From: Kribbella catacumbae DSM 19601
GTDB taxonomy: Bacteria > Actinomycetota > Actinomycetes > Propionibacteriales > Kribbellaceae
Assembly (NCBI RefSeq): GCF_000372465.1
Contig: NZ_AQUZ01000018.1
Location: 87,783 to 151,782, forward strand
Direction of reading: 5' to 3'
DNA length: 64,000 nt
Below, in pieces: positions 60,916 to 64,000 of this stretch (its first letter is position 1; every line of letters starts with the position of its first letter). The notes beneath the pieces are model-generated. The model was given only the letters and a program-made list of their open reading frames with translations, made no database searches and was not told where the DNA came from. A program made the translations under genes and the position numbers.

Positions 60916-61060
60916 AGAACATCAGCTTGAGAATCGTACGAAAGCTGCTGGCACCTGGGCTCTGCGCCAGCTCAGAGCGGTCCCGAGTGGCCCGGAGTGC
61001 CCCTGTTGGCCTGCCGTATGTCACGCGGATCCCTCGAAGTCGGTTGCCGCATGGCGGATG

Positions 61061-62026
61061 ATGCCCGTGATGAGAACAACACAAGCTGAACGCGACCAAG
61101 CCAACCTTCGGCGGCGACTGGAGGTCTTGAAGCTGCCGATCGTGCCGTTGGAACACCACGGGTACTTGATGCCCTCAGACCGGGCGGAGATGCAGTCCGA
61201 ACCTGAGGCTGTGGGAGTTGGGCCTGATGGCACGGCCTTCGGTGTCTGGTCACACCGGCAGGACCCCCGGCGCAAGCAGGTGACCTGGCACCTCGGTGGT
61301 AAGGAGCTCGGCGGTGCCATCGCCGTGGAGACCGAGCTTCGGGTGTGGTTCGTGCAACCGCTTCCTGGGGGGCGCGTCCTCTTGGCAGCAGCGCGGGCTG
61401 GGCATGGTGAGTCAAACGGTGAGGTGTGGACTCGCAACGGCGATCTGGAGCACCGAGGCCACCTCGGCGATGCCATCGAGGAGCTTCAAACGACGCCGTC
61501 CGGCAAGGTGTGGGCCGGATATTTCGATGAAGCGATGGGCGGAAGCGGCCCGGAGGGGCATGGCCTTGCACGCTTCAACCATGATCTGACTGTTGACTGG
61601 CTCTACCCGAGAGACGCCGGGCTCCCGTACATCTCCGACTGCTACACGCTCAACCTTCACCGCGAGACCGCCCACTTCTGCCCCTACACGGACTTTCGCA
61701 TCCTGTCGGCGTCAGGGGACAAGGTCAGCGACCTCGGGGCGTCTCCATATAGGTCCGCGCACAACATGCTGGTGAGGGGCGCAGACCGCGCGCTCCTGGC
61801 TGGCTGGGGTCCCGAGTACGACGTCGTGACGCTGTTGCATATCGGCCACGACGGTGTGCGCCGTGTGGGCGGGCAGTGCCGCATCGTCCTGCCCGATGGC
61901 ATGGAGACACAGCGCCTGCGTTACACCTGCCGAGGCAGTGACCTACACGCCTTCACCCAATGGGGAACGTGGTACCGCACCAGCTTGGACGCGCTGAGCG
62001 CGGTGGCAGGCTCCGCTGACGCATGA
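61061..62026 (+). CDS. Hypothetical beta-propeller-like protein
   Basis: From ATG 61061 the protein has about 321 residues with repeated short strands and Trp/Gly/Asp turns (VWAGYFDEAMGGSGPEGHGL, DFRILSASGDKVSDLG, LLAGWGPEYDVVTLLHIGHD). This looks like a WD40- or YncE-type propeller. No signal peptide or known motif is seen. Its GC content is a little lower than that of its neighbours by eye. ATG 61070 is an alternative start. It sits inside the presumed integrated element. Confidence 0.6.
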   Translation: MPVMRTTQAERDQANLRRRLEVLKLPIVPLEHHGYLMPSDRAEMQSEPEAVGVGPDGTAFGVWSHRQDPRRKQVTWHLGGKELGGAIAVETELRVWFVQPLPGGRVLLAAARAGHGESNGEVWTRNGDLEHRGHLGDAIEELQTTPSGKVWAGYFDEAMGGSGPEGHGLARFNHDLTVDWLYPRDAGLPYISDCYTLNLHRETAHFCPYTDFRILSASGDKVSDLGASPYRSAHNMLVRGADRALLAGWGPEYDVVTLLHIGHDGVRRVGGQCRIVLPDGMETQRLRYTCRGSDLHAFTQWGTWYRTSLDALSAVAGSADA

Positions 62027-62070
62027 CGGTGGTCGTCTTACATCGCCAGTCGACGCGGTTCAGGGTGTGT

Positions 62071-62120
62071 AGCGGGTGACGTGAATCGAACCCGCATATT
62101 CAGCTTGGGAATCGTGCCCA
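62071..62120 (-). other. Degenerate tRNA-Gly 3' fragment
   Basis: On the minus strand it reads TTCCCAAGCTGAATATG (anticodon loop CCC, stem, variable loop), then GCGGGTTCGATTCACGTC and ACCCGCT (T-arm and acceptor). The T-arm has a C-to-A change that breaks its stem, and the 5' half is absent. It looks like an old attachment site for a second element. Confidence 0.6.
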
Positions 62121-62356
62121 CTCCCCCGCCCACGCTCAACTCGGCATACCCAACCGGCCCCTTCCTGCCTGGAGTACCCCTCCCCGGCCACCCCGAATGG
62201 CACACCAATGGCACGGTTTGGGGCCGCACGAGCGCTACTCCACCTTCTGGCCGGCTGTGGTGACAACCCACCCACCTGGGCGACTCACTTAGTCAGTCGT
62301 CCGGCCACAAACGCGACGGCGGCAACGACCAAGCCTCCGATCACCTGGATAGCTAG

Positions 62357-63997
62357 CCTCGGCGTTTCACAGAAATTGGTGCGACACGTGAGCTGAAAAG
62401 GCGAGAGTGCCTTGTCTGTAAGGGAAAATTGGGCTTGTCGAAGGTCCAAGGATCCCGAGCAGGAAGGCACTCTCAGGTGAAGGTTAGCAAGGCGGCGCGT
62501 CGGTTCAAGGTGTCGGCGGATGGTAAGGGGATCGTGTCGCATGCCGGAACCGCGCTGTTGCGGGAGTTGGCGGCCGAGACCGGGCTGGTGAAGGGGTGGA
62601 CCGAAGCGCTGATCGACACCTACCGGTTGCCGCCGCTGCATGCACCGGGCCAGGTGCTGGTGGACTTGGCGGTGACGATCGCCGACGGCGGCGACGCGCT
62701 ACGGCACCTGCGGACACTGCGGGACCAGCCGAAACTGTTCGGGCCGGTCGCATCCGACCCGACCGCGTGGCGAGTGGTTGACAAGGTCGATGAGGTCAAA
62801 CTGGACCTGTTGCGGGCCGCGCGCGCAACAGCCCGGGAGCGGGCCTGGGCGGCCGGTGCCGGCCCGGACCTGTCCGAGCAGTTGTGGCTGCTCTTCGACG
62901 CGACCCTGCTGACCGCGCACTCGGACAAGGAGAACGCCGCACCCACCTGGAAGAAGGGATACGGCTTCCACCCGTTGCTGTGTTACCTGGACCGGCCCGA
63001 CATGTCGGGTGGAGAGGCGCTGGCCGGGCTGCTGCGGCCGGGCAACGCCGGCAGTAATACCGCCGCCGACCACGTGACAGTGCTGGACCTGGCGATCGCC
63101 GCGCTGCCCGAGAACGTCCGGCCCCGGCCCGGGGCGGTCGACGCGCCCAAGGTGATGGCCAGCGCTGATTCGGCCGGTGCGACCCACGTGTTCGCCGCCG
63201 CGCTCCGCAAACACGGGATCGGGTTCTCGCTCGGGTTCTCCGTCGACGAGAACCTGCAGCAAGCGATCCTGGCCACCCCGAAACACGCCTGGCAACAGGC
63301 CTACAACGCCGACGGTGAGCCCCGCCGCGGCGCCTGGGTCGCCGAACTCACCGACCTGCTCAACCTCGACAACTGGCCAACCGGGTCCCGCGTCATCGTC
63401 CGTAAAGAACGCCCCCACCCCGGCGCCCAGCTCACCTTCACCGACATCGACGGCCACCGGTTCACCGCGTTCCTCACCGACACACCCGGTGGTCAACTCC
63501 CCGACCTGGAGATGGAACACCGCGCCCACGCCCGGGTCGAGGACCGGATCCGCACCGGGAAAGACACCGGCCTGCGCAACCTTCCGTTCTACGCCTACAC
63601 AGCCAACGCCTGCTGGCTCGAACTCGCGCTGGCCGCCGCCGACCTCATCACCTGGTCCCAGGCCGTCTGCTTCACCCACACCCTCGCCCGCACCGAACCA
63701 GCCACCTTCCGCTACCAGATCCTCCACACCGCCGCAGTCCTCGTCCGCACCGCCCGCGGCCGGCACCTCAGACTCGACACCGACTGGCCCTGGGCCCCCA
63801 ACCTCGCCGCCGCATTCGACCGACTCCGCACCGCACCCTGGCCAGCCACCTAACCCTGGCCCACATCCCTACCACCCAAGGACATCGGACCCCCGCACAC
63901 CCGACGCGACAGCCGGGCCAAACCCACGCCACCAACCGTCAAACCCACCTAAAACACGGCACCCGAAGACACGCCAGAACCCCATGAAATATCGAGG
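62357..63997 (+). mobile_element. IS1380-family insertion sequence
   Basis: The 1641-base element has imperfect terminal repeats: CCTCGGCGTTTCA at the left and, on the other strand, CCTCGATATTTCA at the right. It is flanked at the left by CTAG (62353-62356) and at the right by CTA (63998-64000), where the window ends. A 4-base CTAG duplication would fit the family. One transposase gene fills it. The left end lies about 237 bases to the right of the tRNA-Gly fragment. Confidence 0.88.
62477..63853 (+). CDS. IS1380-family transposase
   Basis: The 458-residue DDE transposase from GTG 62477 has VSADGKGIVSHAGTALLREL at the start, first Asp in LLFDATLLTAHSDKE, second Asp in KVMASADSAGATHVF, and Glu in HARVEDRIRTGKDTGLRNLP. 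These are the IS1380 order and spacing. No frameshift or stop interrupts it, so it may be active. Confidence 0.93.
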   Translation: MKVSKAARRFKVSADGKGIVSHAGTALLRELAAETGLVKGWTEALIDTYRLPPLHAPGQVLVDLAVTIADGGDALRHLRTLRDQPKLFGPVASDPTAWRVVDKVDEVKLDLLRAARATARERAWAAGAGPDLSEQLWLLFDATLLTAHSDKENAAPTWKKGYGFHPLLCYLDRPDMSGGEALAGLLRPGNAGSNTAADHVTVLDLAIAALPENVRPRPGAVDAPKVMASADSAGATHVFAAALRKHGIGFSLGFSVDENLQQAILATPKHAWQQAYNADGEPRRGAWVAELTDLLNLDNWPTGSRVIVRKERPHPGAQLTFTDIDGHRFTAFLTDTPGGQLPDLEMEHRAHARVEDRIRTGKDTGLRNLPFYAYTANACWLELALAAADLITWSQAVCFTHTLARTEPATFRYQILHTAAVLVRTARGRHLRLDTDWPWAPNLAAAFDRLRTAPWPAT

Positions 63998-64000
63998 CTA

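Overview
The window is high-GC DNA with dense, short-spaced genes, many GTG starts and promoters of the form TTGACN-N17-TANNNT. It carries an F420-dependent glucose-6-phosphate dehydrogenase, a DUF4913 protein, TAT-exported PhoD phosphatases and an IS1380-family element. Together these point to a soil actinobacterium, most likely of the Kribbella/Nocardioides type; the genus is an inference. The left part (1-25.7 kb) is mostly ordinary chromosomal accessory metabolism.

1-25.7 kb: a LacI regulator (cut by the window edge) sits next to a secreted S15 peptidase. Then come an AraC/DinB regulator, a PadR-HAAS pair, a class III adenylate cyclase overlapping a cNMP-binding protein, and an unusual riboflavin synthase-DHBP synthase fusion. 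These are followed by a glycosyltransferase, a secreted DUF4185 protein, a truncated sialidase-like gene and a ThrE-type exporter. A four-gene sugar operon (Gfo/Idh/MocA oxidoreductase, DUF993 protein, two TIM-barrel isomerases) follows, preceded by a promoter with a LacI-type operator at its start site. Next are a GAF-PAS-GGDEF diguanylate cyclase and two PhoD phosphatases placed tail to tail.

26.9-35.5 kb: the most unusual block. On one strand, mostly with overlapping stops and starts, it encodes a zinc-ribbon M48 metalloprotease, a VirD4/TraG-like ATPase, a tandemly duplicated small protein (first copy frameshifted), a RelA/SpoT-like domain carrying a very long acidic repeat tail, a DUF4913 protein, two single-pass membrane proteins and a TPR-like two-pass membrane protein. 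I read this as a conjugation-derived, possibly secretory or effector-handling system built around a nucleotide-pyrophosphokinase-like protein.

35.5-60.4 kb: many small regulator-target pairs, several with an operator I could find by eye. They include a CE1758/CE1759-type flavin pair, a TetR with a DrrAB-like ABC exporter, a P1B-4 metal ATPase with an NmtR/CzrA-like ArsR, HxlR with a hydrolase, TetR with a DHFR-like reductase, and a MerR operon. Decayed remnants (a beta-helix protein, a Scr1/DUF5753-like regulator, a DUF2690-like protein) are scattered between them.

60.7-64 kb: a terminator and the 3' part of a tRNA-Arg gene mark an integration site, followed by repeats resembling integrase arm sites. 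To its right are a hypothetical gene, a tRNA-Gly 3' fragment and a complete IS1380-family element ending three bases before the window edge. The integrated element probably continues to the right. A long inverted repeat occurs twice in the window (4.2 and 38.5 kb) with a compensated base change in its stem.
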